From assembly GCF_009882975.1 (NCBI RefSeq), contig NZ_WTUX01000022.1:1-64000 (forward strand): a stretch of 64,000 nt of DNA. Reading direction: 5' to 3'. Below, in pieces: positions 63,922 through 64,000 of the stretch. A model generated the notes under the pieces. The model ran no database searches. It was not told the origin of the DNA and worked only from the letters and a program-made list of their open reading frames with translations. Each line of letters begins with the position of its first letter. Within the stretch, counting starts at the first letter, position 1. This DNA comes from Maritimibacter harenae. Lineage in GTDB: Bacteria; Pseudomonadota; Alphaproteobacteria; Rhodobacterales; Rhodobacteraceae. The position numbers were made by a program, and so were the translations under genes.

Positions 63922-64000
63922 TGCTTAAAACGCACGCGAAATATCATCTCGGGCAAGTAGTGCGCCATCGCAAGCACCCCTTTCGCGGGGTGATCTTCGA
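63922..64000 (+). CDS. hspQ: Heat-shock protein HspQ, N-terminal fragment
   Basis: The first 26 codons of an HspQ/YccV-like protein, cut by the right edge. The translation begins MLKTHAKYHLGQVVRHRKHP and continues FRGVIF, matching the conserved GQVVRHRKxPFRGV start of HspQ. In E. coli HspQ is a stress-induced enhancer or substrate of Lon. Residues past 26 are not available. Confidence 0.88.

Overview
The window is a GC-rich, tightly packed stretch of chromosome from an alphaproteobacterium, most likely a marine member of the Rhodobacterales (Roseobacter/Rhodobacter group). The evidence is a CcrM-type GANTC methyltransferase, a DciA-type helicase loader, a Rhodobacter-like porin, a def-def-fmt operon, and an ectoine hydroxylase that points to a saline habitat. 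Most genes abut or overlap by 4 bp. I see no insertion sequence, prophage or CRISPR array. One tRNA (Arg, anticodon CCT) is present. Two genes are cut by the window ends: tuf on the left and hspQ on the right.

Layout. 1-9.8 kb: start of tuf, a lipoprotein, a cytochrome P450, an M48 protease/YjgN membrane protein pair, parC, an SH3 protein, an SDR, a HIG1-like membrane protein and a PduO-type cobalamin adenosyltransferase. 9.9-20.3 kb: cytochrome b plus a Tat-exported molybdopterin oxidoreductase, fmt/def/def-like, a PatB-type lyase, a DsbA-like protein, dciA, mutY, alkB, ccrM and rnhB. 20.4-22.7 kb: small exported proteins, an unusual membrane-anchored winged-helix protein, and a YhhN protein.

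23-33 kb is the most distinctive part. A complete branched-chain-amino-acid-type ABC transporter (livJHMGF-like) and a MarR regulator face a four-gene catabolic operon: a LigM/DesA-like tetrahydrofolate O-demethylase, a thiolase-like enzyme, a phenylacetate-CoA-ligase-like enzyme and a hot-dog thioesterase. The same 14-bp inverted-repeat motif, containing a TTGACA hexamer, lies upstream of both transcription units. Uptake and catabolism therefore look like one regulon, probably repressed by the MarR protein. The substrate is unknown; a methoxylated (possibly aromatic) acid is my inference.

33-48 kb: tRNA-Arg, a LacI regulator, an inositol-phosphatase-family protein, pmbA, an SDR/crotonase pair, an HNH protein, a flavoprotein, a GST with a hairpin over its ribosome-binding site, holA, leuS, a DUF3576 lipoprotein, the porin, yggS, an L,D-transpeptidase and ribA. 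48-64 kb: a response regulator, an MFS transporter, a solitary ectD, xthA, a CnoX-like thioredoxin followed by a LON-domain protein and a Trm112-like protein, lolA, ftsK, an aminotransferase, an amidase, a UbiH-type monooxygenase, a lytic-transglycosylase lipoprotein, an AEC transporter and hspQ.

Small-scale structure includes a short interspersed repeat family (three clear copies), a 30-bp perfect palindrome, a DnaA box with two GANTC sites in front of ccrM, and several intrinsic terminators and intercistronic hairpins. All functions are read from sequence motifs; nothing was run against a database.
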